From an uncultured Clostridia bacterium (GTDB lineage Bacteria; Bacillota; Clostridia; TANB77; CAG-508): a DNA stretch of 34,598 nt. The translations under genes were made by a program, and so were the position numbers. Of the stretch, positions 7,264 through 15,804 are shown one piece after another. A model generated the notes under the pieces. It had not been told where the DNA came from, ran no database searches, and saw nothing but the letters and a program-made list of their open reading frames with translations. The stretch is from contig CANQLM010000004.1 of NCBI GenBank assembly GCA_947624735.1, positions 1 through 34,598 of the forward strand. The letters run 5' to 3'. Positions within the stretch are counted from its first letter, which is position 1. The number at the start of each line of letters is the position of its first letter.

Positions 7264-10200
7264 TTATATTACATATTTTTTAATTATAAAAGTTCCTAAA
7301 CCAATTATAAATATTGTTCCAGCTATTATTGCTATATATGTTGGTGCTGAACCAGTTACTACTGTTAAAATTACTGGTGCATCGTCTATATCGTCTTCTC
7401 CTTCTTTTTTGTTGTTTGGTGTTGAGTCTATATCAGGAGAATCTGATGGATTATCATCTTCACTTATTTCAGCAACGTTTACTTTAAGATTTAGATTATT
7501 TTCTCCATTAATCCAAGTAAGAACAACATCTATTGTTACAGATTCGCCAGGTTGTAATAATGTATCTTTTAATTGGTCTGTAACTATTTTTCCGTTAACT
7601 TCTTTCCATTTTGGATTATCTGCTTGGTTGAATTTAAGTCCATCTGGTATATAGTCTGAAATTTCTGTTGCATATCCAGCTATTTCACCTTCGTTTGTAA
7701 TTCTTATTTGATATCTAAATTTTATTATTGTGTTTTCTATTCTGTCTTTATTTAATTCAACTTTAACAACAGGTTCTGGATCTTGTTCAGCATAGTGTCC
7801 TGTATCCATTTCTTTTTGGATACCATCTTCAATTAGTATTGCTTGACTAACCCATTTTCTTAAAGCTAAGTCAAAATATTTAACATATACGTGTTCAATA
7901 TCTTGGTCATCTTCGCCTTCATTCCATACATCTGGAGTTGAGTCTATATCATCAACATCTTCTCCATCTTTGTCTGTGTCTTTACTTATTTCTGCACGGT
8001 TTGTAAGAATTCTGTCAGATGTGTTTGGTTCTGTAACTCTAAATGCTATTTGTACATCTCTGTAATCAGGTATATCCATTGTTTCAGGATCAAATGCCTC
8101 TATTAAGTTCTCTCCTTCTGTTGTTTCTTGCTCTTTTGATAGATAATCTGTTCTAATTGAAACTGCTTTACTTACATCAGTTGTAACATTTCCATCTGCA
8201 TCATATAAAACCCATCTATATTTTAAGTTTGTTTCATTATCTGGTAAAAATACTAATCCTTCTGGAATATCATCTTTTATTTCTGCTGCATATCCTGATT
8301 TAGTACCTTCATTATATACTCTTATTGTGTATATAACTACATCATTTTGAGCAACTCTTACTGGTGTTTTTGGATGAGTATATGTCATTGATGTTACTTC
8401 TTTTCCATCTACAACAGTACCATATCTTGATGTATCTACTTGTGGCTCTCTATTAGTTATTGATTCATCATTTACACCTGTAATAAATTTTCTTAAGGCT
8501 AAATCAAATTTTTCTAATATAACTTTTTCAAAGTCGTCATCATCTTCTTGACCTTCATAGTGATAATTTTTATCTGATAAATCATCCTTGTTAGTATCTT
8601 TACCTTTATAGTCTGGTAAATTACTATCTTGTGGTAGAATTACATTTTTTTCATTATCTCTATCTGGAAGATTAGAATCGTTACTGCTTGCAGTAATTTC
8701 TGCAATATTTGTTAGTTTTTTAAGTGATGGTGCAGTATTTGATACTTTGCATCTAATTTGTACTTCTTTATAAGATAAATTGTTTGTTGTACCATCAAAT
8801 GCTTTAATTAGATTTTCTTCTTCGTCATGTTCCTTTGATAGATAATTTGTTTTTATAGTTCTTTGTGTTCTATCTTGTGGATCTATTTGCCATAAATATC
8901 TTTGATTTAGCTCATCTTCTGGTAAAAATTCTAATTCTGGTGGCAAATGGTCTACTATTTCATCAACATATCCATCTATTTGTCCTTCATTATATACTCT
9001 TATTGTATATGTTACTATATCACCTGTTGAAACACTTACAGGGGTTTTTAAATGTTCATAACTTGCAGTTGTTTCTCCATTTAATAGTGGATTTACATTT
9101 ACTTGTGGTGCTCTATCATATTCACCGTTTGTTTTTAGTTCATTGTTATTTACTGCTGTAATAAATTTTCTTAAAGCTAAATCGAAGTATTTTCCTTGTA
9201 ATACTAGGTCTTCAAAGTCATCATCATCTTGGTATCCCTTACCTTGAGTTGATGTTCCTGGTGCATATGAATTTTTTTCATCATCTGTTAAGTTCTTTGG
9301 TTGAGAGTCTCTATCTTGAACATTTGCATCATTGTAATCAGCTGTAATTTCTGCAACATTTTTTAAATGTGTATCTGTAGATTCTGTTGTTGCAACTACT
9401 CTACATTCAACTTCAACATCTTTATATGAAATAGAGTAATCTCCATTTGGATTTTTATCAAATGCTTTAAGTAAATTTCTTGATGAATTTTGAGTTCTAG
9501 ATAAATAATCAGTTTTAATAATTTTGCTATTTTGTTCATCTTCTACCCAACGATATGTTGTATTTATTTGACTCTCATTTTGTGGTACTAATTCTAGTCC
9601 ATCTGGAAGATAGTCTGTAATTTCTTCTGCATATCCATCTATCTCGCCTTCATTATATACTCTTATTTTATATATTACTTTATCACCTGTTTTTACTGCC
9701 AACGCATTTTTAGGATGTGTTTTTTGTGTTGTAGTTCCATTATCTAATGCTGAAGAACTTCCTGTTGCTAGTGCTCTTAAATTTTCTTGTGTAATTTGTG
9801 GTTCTCTACTTGGTGAAACTTCTTTACCTGCAATTTGTGTTACAAATTTTCTAAGAGCTAAGTCAAATTTAGGTTTCACAATTTGTTGCACATCTTCTGT
9901 ATTTATAACTTGTGATTTTCTATCTATTATTACAACTGGCTGATTAACTTCAACAGCATTTTCTTTAGTTGACCAATATTGTACGCTTTTTGTTTCTTGA
10001 GTAGCAGAAATATCTAGAGTTACTTGTGATACTGATGTGTTTGCTGGTAATTGTATATAAAAATCTGTTCCTAATGCTGACAATATTTTTTCACTAGTTG
10101 TAGCTCCACTAATTACTGTTTCATCTTCCTTAACTAATGTTATATTAGATATTTCTCTTAAAGATTCATCTAATACTTTTGCTTCAAAATTAGTATATCC

Positions 10201-11082
10201 GCCATTTAATTGTACATTGTAAGGACCAACTAAATAATAATTTCCATTTTTAAATGTTACTGTTGCTCTTGACTTATCAAGATTTATTGTAGTTTGTGCT
10301 AGACTTTCTTCACTTGAAGCATATTGATAATCTGCATGATTTTGTGGTTCTTCTATTAAATATCTGTATAATTTATCTATTGGATTATCAGCTAAATCAA
10401 ATCCATATTTTGAATCTAAATTTTCTTTTGCTTGTGAAAGTTCTTTTTGAACAGCAAATGTTGAAGAACTAGATGGTTGATATTCGTCTCCTTTATTGGT
10501 TATATACCAAATTGCTGCTTGTTGTATTACTTCTATTACATCTTTAAATTCATCTTCATCAGTTATTTTTTCAGTAAAGTCTGATTTAGTTAAATCTACC
10601 TGACTTAATAAATTTTCTACTGATTCTTCGTTTTCTGGAATGCAAATATTATCTAACAACCACATTAATTTATTAAATTCTTGTTCTTTAGGTAAAACAT
10701 TTCTATATATTTCTGGTATATTGTCATTTGGATTTTTTAAATCAAAATAAACTTCATAGTCAATTACTTGCTGACTTATACCTGTTTCAGCAGATCCAAA
10801 GCCTCTACCATCTTTCAAACAATATATTACTTGAGATTCTTTACTTAAATCTTGTGTTTGTCCCGTACTATCATATTCTACAATTTTAATTACTGGGATA
10901 GTAGGTTTTGTACCTAAAGTTGTTCCAGAAGTATAAAATCCTGTTTTTCTTCCGTTTCCGTTTTCATATAATCCTAATTTTTTTATACTTGTTGCATTTG
11001 TTGCCAAACTGCAAGTATTACATAATATTATTGTCATAATAAAAATGAATATTAACAATACTACTTTGTTTACTTTTTTCAT
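7264..11082 (-). CDS. Large surface protein: signal peptide, putative thioester domain, four ~200-aa FDLALRK repeats, C-terminal TM anchor
   Basis: Signal peptide; VIYCLKDGRGFG plus IQQAAIWYIT (thioester Cys/Gln signature); four FDLALRK(F/W) repeats; C-terminal VVTGSAP-TM-KKYVI. Confidence 0.85.
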   Translation of the reverse strand: MKKVNKVVLLIFIFIMTIILCNTCSLATNATSIKKLGLYENGNGRKTGFYTSGTTLGTKPTIPVIKIVEYDSTGQTQDLSKESQVIYCLKDGRGFGSAETGISQQVIDYEVYFDLKNPNDNIPEIYRNVLPKEQEFNKLMWLLDNICIPENEESVENLLSQVDLTKSDFTEKITDEDEFKDVIEVIQQAAIWYITNKGDEYQPSSSSTFAVQKELSQAKENLDSKYGFDLADNPIDKLYRYLIEEPQNHADYQYASSEESLAQTTINLDKSRATVTFKNGNYYLVGPYNVQLNGGYTNFEAKVLDESLREISNITLVKEDETVISGATTSEKILSALGTDFYIQLPANTSVSQVTLDISATQETKSVQYWSTKENAVEVNQPVVIIDRKSQVINTEDVQQIVKPKFDLALRKFVTQIAGKEVSPSREPQITQENLRALATGSSSALDNGTTTQKTHPKNALAVKTGDKVIYKIRVYNEGEIDGYAEEITDYLPDGLELVPQNESQINTTYRWVEDEQNSKIIKTDYLSRTQNSSRNLLKAFDKNPNGDYSISYKDVEVECRVVATTESTDTHLKNVAEITADYNDANVQDRDSQPKNLTDDEKNSYAPGTSTQGKGYQDDDDFEDLVLQGKYFDLALRKFITAVNNNELKTNGEYDRAPQVNVNPLLNGETTASYEHLKTPVSVSTGDIVTYTIRVYNEGQIDGYVDEIVDHLPPELEFLPEDELNQRYLWQIDPQDRTQRTIKTNYLSKEHDEEENLIKAFDGTTNNLSYKEVQIRCKVSNTAPSLKKLTNIAEITASSNDSNLPDRDNEKNVILPQDSNLPDYKGKDTNKDDLSDKNYHYEGQEDDDDFEKVILEKFDLALRKFITGVNDESITNREPQVDTSRYGTVVDGKEVTSMTYTHPKTPVRVAQNDVVIYTIRVYNEGTKSGYAAEIKDDIPEGLVFLPDNETNLKYRWVLYDADGNVTTDVSKAVSIRTDYLSKEQETTEGENLIEAFDPETMDIPDYRDVQIAFRVTEPNTSDRILTNRAEISKDTDKDGEDVDDIDSTPDVWNEGEDDQDIEHVYVKYFDLALRKWVSQAILIEDGIQKEMDTGHYAEQDPEPVVKVELNKDRIENTIIKFRYQIRITNEGEIAGYATEISDYIPDGLKFNQADNPKWKEVNGKIVTDQLKDTLLQPGESVTIDVVLTWINGENNLNLKVNVAEISEDDNPSDSPDIDSTPNNKKEGEDDIDDAPVILTVVTGSAPTYIAIIAGTIFIIGLGTFIIKKYVI

Positions 11083-11125
11083 TAAATATTCCTCCGCCTT
11101 TTACACCTAATTATACATATATAAT

Positions 11126-11154
11126 ATTATAATATATTTAATTCTTAAAATCAA
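11126..11154 (-). promoter_or_regulatory. Sigma-A-like promoter of the surface protein gene
   Basis: Minus strand TTGATT-17 nt-TATAAT upstream of a GGAGGA RBS. Confidence 0.55.
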
Positions 11155-11370
11155 TATTTTACATATATTTTTACCTATTTTTTAAGTAATATTTATCATT
11201 TTTAAATTTAACTAATTTATTTTTATTTAAGGCTTACTTAGGTTTAAATTTATATATATTTTTTAATATACCTATGGTTGTATTTATAAATTTTAAAAAT
11301 AAAATCAATTGAAAAACATTGACTATATATCAATTTATATTAATAACATTATTATAATGCTATTAATATA

Positions 11371-11412
11371 AAATGGCAAAATTTCAACTATTGAATTGAA
11401 ATTTTGCCATTT
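11371..11412. terminator. Strong hairpin downstream of tRNA-Cys
   Basis: AAATGGCAAAATTTCAA-ctattgaa-TTGAAATTTTGCCATTT, perfect 17-bp stem. Confidence 0.75.
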
Positions 11413-11422
11413 TTTGTTGTTT

Positions 11423-11496
11423 TGGAGGCGAGTGAGGGAGTCGGACCCTCCATCAGAGTTTTGCAGACTCGTGCCTTACCGCTTGGCTAACTCGCC
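11423..11496 (-). tRNA. tRNA-Cys (GCA)
   Basis: Minus strand GGCGAGTTAGCCAAGCGGTAAGGCACGAGTCTGCAAAACTCTGATGGAGGGTCCGACTCCCTCACTCGCCTCCA; anticodon GCA, encoded CCA. Confidence 0.95.
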
Positions 11497-11526
11497 GATT
11501 TAAAATTTACTATTTGTTTTCGCATA

Positions 11527-11563
11527 CTGACACTGTAGCTCACTTCGTTTCGCACAGTCTCAG
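11527..11563. repeat. Small REP-like hairpin between the tRNA genes
   Basis: CTGAcACTGT ... ACAGTcTCAG inverted repeat. Confidence 0.5.
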
Positions 11564-11565
11564 CA

Positions 11566-11591
11566 GCTTGGCTAACTCGCCGATTTAAAAT
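11566..11591 (-). pseudogene. Duplicated 5' end of tRNA-Cys with leader
   Basis: GCTTGGCTAACTCGCCGATTTAAAAT is identical to 11481-11506 (tRNA-Cys first 16 nt plus 10 nt of leader). Confidence 0.75.
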
Positions 11592-11610
11592 ATATTAAAA
11601 AACTTTTGGG

Positions 11611-11686
11611 TGGAGCGGGAAGCGGGGCTCAAACCCGTGACCTTCGCCTTGGCAAGGCGACGCTCTATCAACTGAGCTATTCCCGC
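11611..11686 (-). tRNA. tRNA-Gly (GCC)
   Basis: Minus strand GCGGGAATAGCTCAGTTGATAGAGCGTCGCCTTGCCAAGGCGAAGGTCACGGGTTTGAGCCCCGCTTCCCGCTCCA; anticodon GCC, encoded CCA. Confidence 0.97.
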
Positions 11687-11831
11687 ATATAATTGCTACC
11701 AATCAAAAGCAATTATAATCTTACCAAAATTTTAGGTTTTTGTCAAGGTAAATTGTGCATTATTTATTTTAATTTTGTATCTTAGATAATCATATGTCAC
11801 ACTTTTTTGAAAATTATATACTTTGAGTTCC

Positions 11832-13088
11832 TTATCTTGTTAATTTAGCAAAAATATAAAAATAATCAATTATTCCTCTTCTTTCCACTGTTTTAGCCGT
11901 AACTATATCAATTTCTTCAATAATTTCTTCTCCATTTTTTATAACCATTGTTCCTATTTTTCTTCCTTTTTCAACTGGTGCTTCAAGATAATTTAATGTA
12001 TTTATTTCTATATTTATTGTTTTATCTGTTATAATCTTTTTTATTTTAATTTCACTTGTTTCAAGTTCAATTCCATTTCTGCCTTTATTTATATATATTC
12101 TATTTTTATTTACTTCATTCCAACTTGTAAATTCTCTTTTTGCTATTTCTTCTATGTTTTCTGTTCTATATGTTTTATATGCATAGTCAATTAACTTTAT
12201 ACTATCTTTTGCCCTATCTTTTCTTGTGTCTGCTCCTAGCACTACTATAATTAAGTCCATATCACTTCTTTTTACAGCAGTAACTAGACATCTTCCTGCA
12301 TTATTTGTAAATCCAGTTTTTACTCCATAAACACCTTCTACATTTGCAAGCAAAAGTTCATTTGTATTTTTTATTTCTCTAGAATTTCCATTTATAGAAA
12401 TTGTTTTATATTGGGTTTTTACAATATTTGCAAATGTTTTATTTCCTAATGCATAGTCTGTTAATTTTGCAAGTTCAAATGCTGTAGTATAATGATTTGG
12501 ATTATCTAAACCGTGTGGTGTAACAAATTTAGTATTTTCTAATCCTAATGAAACTGCTTTTTCATTCATCAACTTGGCAAATCCCTCTATACTGCCTCCT
12601 ATATATTCTGCAAGTGCGACAGCTGTATCATTTCCTGATCTTAGCATTAATCCATACAACAAATCATTTACACTTATTTTATCACCCACACTAATTCCAA
12701 GAGTAGAGCCTCCAGTTCTAGCTGCCTTTGCATCAATTGTAACTACTTCATTAAGATCCTTACAATTTTCTATAACAATCATCGCTGTCATAATTTTAGT
12801 AGTAGAAGCCATTGCTGTCTGCTTGTTTTCATCTTTTCCATAAATAGCTGTTTTTGAATTTCTATCAAATATGACATATCTTCTAGAGTTTAATGTTGGT
12901 TTCTGAGTATTATTACTTGTTGGAGTAACATTTTTTTCATTTTCTAATTCAGTTAATATATTTTGATATAAAATTTTCTCATCATCTTCATCATCTTGTG
13001 TATTAGCTAATGAATATGTACTAATTAATGATATTATTATTATAATAGTTAATAAAATTTTTAATTGTTTGTTTAAAAATTTTCTCAT
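11832..13088 (-). CDS. D-alanyl-D-alanine carboxypeptidase (DacF/PBP5-like)
   Basis: SxxK (ASTTKIMTA), SGN (RSGNDTAVALAE), KTG (KTGFTNNAG) motifs; signal peptide. Start at MRKFLNK (AAAGGA RBS) preferred. Confidence 0.93.
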   Translation of the reverse strand: MRKFLNKQLKILLTIIIIISLISTYSLANTQDDEDDEKILYQNILTELENEKNVTPTSNNTQKPTLNSRRYVIFDRNSKTAIYGKDENKQTAMASTTKIMTAMIVIENCKDLNEVVTIDAKAARTGGSTLGISVGDKISVNDLLYGLMLRSGNDTAVALAEYIGGSIEGFAKLMNEKAVSLGLENTKFVTPHGLDNPNHYTTAFELAKLTDYALGNKTFANIVKTQYKTISINGNSREIKNTNELLLANVEGVYGVKTGFTNNAGRCLVTAVKRSDMDLIIVVLGADTRKDRAKDSIKLIDYAYKTYRTENIEEIAKREFTSWNEVNKNRIYINKGRNGIELETSEIKIKKIITDKTINIEINTLNYLEAPVEKGRKIGTMVIKNGEEIIEEIDIVTAKTVERRGIIDYFYIFAKLTR

Positions 13089-13182
13089 TAAATGTTTTCC
13101 TTTCACTTTTAGGATTTGTAATTTAAAATATTTTCAACTATGATAGATATTTTCATTTATGATAAATGCTTTTTAGGTATAA

Positions 13183-13222
13183 AAAAATCACCTATCAAAT
13201 TATATGTTAATAGGTGGTTTTT
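13183..13222 (-). terminator. Terminator at the 3' end of the T4SS-like operon
   Basis: AAAAATCACCTAT...ATAGGTGGTTTTT directly after the 13245 stop. Confidence 0.8.
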
Positions 13223-13244
13223 ATGATTTAAAATTTAATTTAAT

Positions 13245-14183
13245 CTATTTTAACTTAACGTTGAAACTATACATTCTCTCTGCTAATCCTGATGTATTTT
13301 CCATATCAATTTCATAATTTTCTAAAACTCTAACACTTTCTAAACTTAATTCTGTAGGTTCTTTACCATCATCATAAAATTTATCAAATATTAGTACTAC
13401 ATCTTCTGTTGAATTTGGGTTTATTATAATTGTTGCATTTGAATAGTTGCTTACTTTTCTTTTTTGGTCTCCTAAATTTAGTGTTACTTCTGTATTTACA
13501 GAATTATCAACTAATACAATATATTTATCACTTTTATTTGTAATTGTTACATTATATCCTTCTTTTCTGTAACTCATATCTTTTGAATTAACTGTTACCC
13601 TTAAATAGTCATCTTCCGCAACTTTATTATATTCTTGTGTTCTTATAAATCCTTGATTTGATATTTTAAAACTATTATTTTCTTTTCTTACTGCTATTTT
13701 TTCTTTGTAAGGCTCATATCCTCCAGTAGTACCAGTTACTTCTATGTCATCTGTTATTACTATATCATAAATATAAATATCATCAACATTTGAATAATTT
13801 TGCAAATTATATATTTTAGCTGTTGTAAAAATATTATCAACATATTCTTTAAACAATTCCAAATCGCCATATAAATACTCTTTGCAATCTTCTGTTAACA
13901 AATTATATGCTTGTTCATAATTTTTGCTATTACAGTATTTAAAAAAATTATCTATAGTATCTTTTACAGTTTTTCTATAAGCTGTTGGAACACTTCCTCC
14001 ATCATCAATTACTGGATTATCAGGCGAATACGTATTTATAAGTTGTGATTCTCTTGGTCTATTTTTTAGATATTGATTTATTACAAAAATTATCAACCAA
14101 ATCACAAAAGCAATTACTATTATTCTACCATATTTTTTAAAGAAATTTCTTATTGCCATTGTTATTCTAGCATTTAGATTCAT
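13245..14183 (-). CDS. VirB8/TcpC-like bitopic membrane protein with NTF2-like domain
   Basis: N-terminal TM; NTF2-like pattern DNFFKYCNSKNYEQAYNLLTEDCKEYLYGDLELFKEYV; extra beta-rich C-terminal domain. Last gene of the operon. Confidence 0.5.
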   Translation of the reverse strand: MNLNARITMAIRNFFKKYGRIIVIAFVIWLIIFVINQYLKNRPRESQLINTYSPDNPVIDDGGSVPTAYRKTVKDTIDNFFKYCNSKNYEQAYNLLTEDCKEYLYGDLELFKEYVDNIFTTAKIYNLQNYSNVDDIYIYDIVITDDIEVTGTTGGYEPYKEKIAVRKENNSFKISNQGFIRTQEYNKVAEDDYLRVTVNSKDMSYRKEGYNVTITNKSDKYIVLVDNSVNTEVTLNLGDQKRKVSNYSNATIIINPNSTEDVVLIFDKFYDDGKEPTELSLESVRVLENYEIDMENTSGLAERMYSFNVKLK

Positions 14184-14184
14184 A

Positions 14185-14712
14185 TTAATCTCCTTCTACT
14201 TGGAATGATATTGTAAAATCATTTACTCCTTTTTCTCTTATTACTACTCTTTTAGTAATTGCATTAAAATTATTATCGAATAAGTCTTTAATTTCTACAG
14301 TTAGTACAAATAATTCCCCTTGCCTATCAATATCTGTATAATTTACAACTATATTTTTAGGGTAATTTGTAAAATAATTTTCAAAATCTTGTATTGATTT
14401 AAAGTAATTATTTCTAAAATCTTCATTTAATAGTTTATATGCATTTTCATAATCTCTTTTTTCAATATAATTTATAAATGTACCAAAATACGTTTGCATT
14501 CTACTTCTCTCTGGCATATTAGTTATTCTATCATCTATTTTATTTTGCATTTCTTCGTTTGTCATTTGATAATTATTTGGTTGAAATATATTTTCACTTG
14601 TTATATTAGTTACATTTTTTTCCTGATTATTATTAATAAATATTAAAATATTTATTGCAATCATTACAAGTACACCTATTATTAACAATATATTTACTAT
14701 TTTTTTATCCAT
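14185..14712 (-). CDS. Second NTF2/VirB8-like bitopic membrane protein
   Basis: TM plus FINYIEKRDYENAYKLLNEDFRNNYFKSIQDFENYF, visibly related to the adjacent ORF. Confidence 0.5.
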   Translation of the reverse strand: MDKKIVNILLIIGVLVMIAINILIFINNNQEKNVTNITSENIFQPNNYQMTNEEMQNKIDDRITNMPERSRMQTYFGTFINYIEKRDYENAYKLLNEDFRNNYFKSIQDFENYFTNYPKNIVVNYTDIDRQGELFVLTVEIKDLFDNNFNAITKRVVIREKGVNDFTISFQVEGD

Positions 14713-14725
14713 TTTAGTTTCCTCT

Positions 14726-15787
14726 TTATTGATTTAAATTATTAATATCGATTTCGTTTAAGTTAATATTTGGATCTAATTCATGAATTTTATCTAAAAT
14801 GTCTTGATTATTTCCTTTTATTTTTATAGGTTTTTCTACATTTTCATCATTACTTATACTTATTATAAGGTGCATTTCATTTTCATCACTAAAGTAAAGT
14901 TTTACTTCGAAGCTAGTATAATCCTCTTCGTTTCTCAAACTTTCATAATTAATACTATAGTTTTTAAAAGCAGTATTTCCGTAAGTCCATTTCATATTAT
15001 TTATTTGATATGCAACTGATATAAAATCATCCTGAGTGGTTATTCCTAGCTCCTGCATTAGTTCATTATTTATGGTAAAATATTCTCTTTTTTCATTTTC
15101 ACTCTTTAAACTAGTTGCAGTTTTTAAATTACTTATATTTTTAACAAAAGTACTAATTTTATCAAGTACTTCTATCTTTTTTATATTTCCAGTATAAGTA
15201 TCATATATTTTATCTAAATCTGATGCACTAGTAATTAACATATTGTCACTTGTCTGTGATAAATTAACTTTTACTTTTAAGGCTATATCATTATCAAATG
15301 TAAAAATCATATTAAAACATATTATTCCGTTTTGCAGTTGTGATATTGATGCTAATTCCATTCCATACTCATATAATACAACATCATTAGCATTAAATAT
15401 ATTTTGTAGTTGTTTTCCTATCATTATAAATTCTTCCTCAGAATTTATGTAATAGTTTTGCATAATAAAAGTATTGTTTTCTTGAAAATATGATTTTAAT
15501 TGTTCAGTATTTAAGTTATGTATTTCATTTTTCAAGCTTGAAATTGATTCAATAAATTTGTACATATTTTTTTGTAATTTCTCCATACTGATTTTAGGAG
15601 AATACTCATTATAAATTGAATCTAATCCCTTTATTTCTAATAATTTTTCTTCTTGTGCTGAATCTTCTAGATAAAAATTTTCAAGACCATTAGAAGAGAT
15701 ATTATTTGATCTAGTTTTATAATATATTACTTGTCCTATTGCTAAAAATATAAGTAGTACAATCATTACTATTAAAAACTTTTTCAT
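14726..15787 (-). CDS. Membrane-anchored protein with two tandem copies of an uncharacterised ~115-aa domain
   Basis: N-terminal TM; residues ~70-190 and ~205-325 share an alpha-then-beta pattern (KFIESISSLK.../TFVKNISNLK...). Confidence 0.6.
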   Translation of the reverse strand: MKKFLIVMIVLLIFLAIGQVIYYKTRSNNISSNGLENFYLEDSAQEEKLLEIKGLDSIYNEYSPKISMEKLQKNMYKFIESISSLKNEIHNLNTEQLKSYFQENNTFIMQNYYINSEEEFIMIGKQLQNIFNANDVVLYEYGMELASISQLQNGIICFNMIFTFDNDIALKVKVNLSQTSDNMLITSASDLDKIYDTYTGNIKKIEVLDKISTFVKNISNLKTATSLKSENEKREYFTINNELMQELGITTQDDFISVAYQINNMKWTYGNTAFKNYSINYESLRNEEDYTSFEVKLYFSDENEMHLIISISNDENVEKPIKIKGNNQDILDKIHELDPNINLNEIDINNLNQ

Positions 15788-15804
15788 TAATATCTCTCCT
15801 CTTT

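Noticed and set aside
7163-7654. 163-aa plus-strand ORF at the end of the surface protein gene
   Set aside because: Overlaps the terminator and the 3' coding region antisense; no recognisable domain.
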